Shown here: positions 63,720 to 64,000 of the stretch, piece after piece
Position numbering within the stretch: position 1 is the stretch's first letter
Layout: each line of letters opens with the position of its first letter
Assembly: GCF_001435295.1 (NCBI RefSeq)
Contig: NZ_CM003594.1
Location: forward strand, 1,860,001 to 1,924,000
Length of the DNA stretch: 64,000 nt
Source: Psychrobacter sp. P11F6
Lineage (GTDB): Bacteria; Pseudomonadota; Gammaproteobacteria; Pseudomonadales; Moraxellaceae
Direction of reading: 5' to 3'
Made by a program: the position numbers and the translations under genes
The notes under the pieces: generated by a model
The model's input: the letters and a program-made list of their open reading frames with translations, nothing else
The model's database searches: none
Told to the model about the DNA's origin: nothing

Positions 63720-64000
63720 TCAAGCCGCGCGTGATTTTGTTTTTATCATACCAAAACTGGCAACCAGTAATGCCAAAATCTGTACAAATAAGAGCAGCCA
63801 TACTGTGAGCGACCACTGCCCGCGCGCATAAGCCATACCGCATAACCACGCACCCATCGTACCGCCAGCATAATACCCCATGTAATATAAACCAGACGCC
63901 AATGAGCGCCCTTTTTTAACATTGACGGCGATATAACTGATGGTGGCAGCTTGGGTGATAAAGACACCTGAGGACATAATAGCAAGACCAATAATAATGC
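63720..64000 (-). CDS. MFS transporter, C-terminal part (5' end beyond window)
   Basis: The frame stays open to the right edge, so only the C-terminal part (about 93 residues) is visible. It shows LAIMSSGVFITQAATISYIAVNVKKGRSLASGLYYMGYYAGGTMGAWLCGMAYARGQW and a last helix VWLLLFVQILALLVASFGM, matching the C-terminal half of a 12-helix major facilitator. Substrate unknown. It converges on no gene; the 177 nt to the ligase gene at 63542 hold a single GGCGTATTGAACA, like an arm of the repeat at 21627. Confidence 0.75.
   Translation of the reverse strand, partial: IIIGLAIMSSGVFITQAATISYIAVNVKKGRSLASGLYYMGYYAGGTMGAWLCGMAYARGQWSLTVWLLLFVQILALLVASFGMIKTKSRAA

Noticed and set aside
1..64000. CRISPR arrays, tRNA and rRNA genes, prophage or defence islands
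   Set aside because: No regularly spaced direct repeats, no cloverleaf or rRNA sequence recognised by eye, and no phage, restriction or toxin-antitoxin families among the genes.

Overview
The window reads as ordinary core chromosome of a gammaproteobacterium of the Moraxellaceae, most likely Psychrobacter. This is inferred from the Hfq with a long Gly/Arg/Phe tail, the tsaE-mutL-miaA-hfq and kdsD-kdsC-lptC-lptA-lptB gene orders, a carboxynorspermidine polyamine pathway, and the moderately AT-rich sequence with short hairpin terminators. No rRNA, tRNA, CRISPR array, prophage or intact transposase was recognised. Almost every gene belongs to a known family.

Layout. 1-7 kb: end of a TauE/SafE (DsbD_2) membrane protein with a Met/His-rich tail, a DEAD-box RNA helicase, a cold-shock protein with a long leader, aroQ, an ABC1/AarF kinase-like protein, a Kv-type potassium channel and a YebC protein. 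7-15 kb: an old-yellow-enzyme/FAD reductase, ogt, ftsY, a tiny lipoprotein, and a pair of M16 peptidase homologues (one with, one without the zinc motif). 15-21 kb: a lipoprotein, an M15-type peptidase, rodA, an rlpA-like gene and radA, i.e. mainly envelope functions. 21.6-25.5 kb: LPS transport and Kdo synthesis. 25.7-31.1 kb: hfq, miaA, mutL, tsaE and a QueD-like gene. 31.5-36 kb: a Lys-rich 40-residue protein, a YnfA-like membrane protein, a PhzF protein, a cupin, an isoprenylcysteine methyltransferase-like protein, htpX and an AT-rich orphan with a ParB-like motif. 36-39 kb: carboxynorspermidine dehydrogenase and decarboxylase. 39-52 kb: DUF924, a CAP-domain lipoprotein, rnhB, lpxB, DAHP synthase, pepN, a Pal-like lipoprotein, a PPTase and an outer-membrane beta-barrel protein. 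52.5-64 kb: an IclR regulator, a five-gene valine catabolic cluster, propionyl-CoA synthetase, another acyl-CoA ligase and the end of an MFS transporter.

How the genes work together. The valine cluster takes isobutyryl-CoA to propionyl-CoA, and the adjacent PrpE-type ligase makes the same product from propionate; the IclR gene beyond it is the natural candidate regulator. KdsD and KdsC feed Kdo to LPS while LptA/B/C export it, and LpxB makes lipid A. NspC and the dehydrogenase together make carboxynorspermidine/norspermidine or the spermidine equivalents.

The non-coding DNA holds the less explained material: a pair of related transposon-like elements (92 bp and 294 bp, the longer with perfect 19-bp terminal inverted repeats), a third 92-bp element of another sequence type, a 17-bp inverted repeat spanning about 220 bp between an outer-membrane gene and the IclR gene, a structured leader before the carboxynorspermidine dehydrogenase, and a block of repeated dyads at 35.9-36.04 kb. 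I did not find a convincing new multi-gene system. All functional calls come from reading motifs, without any database search.
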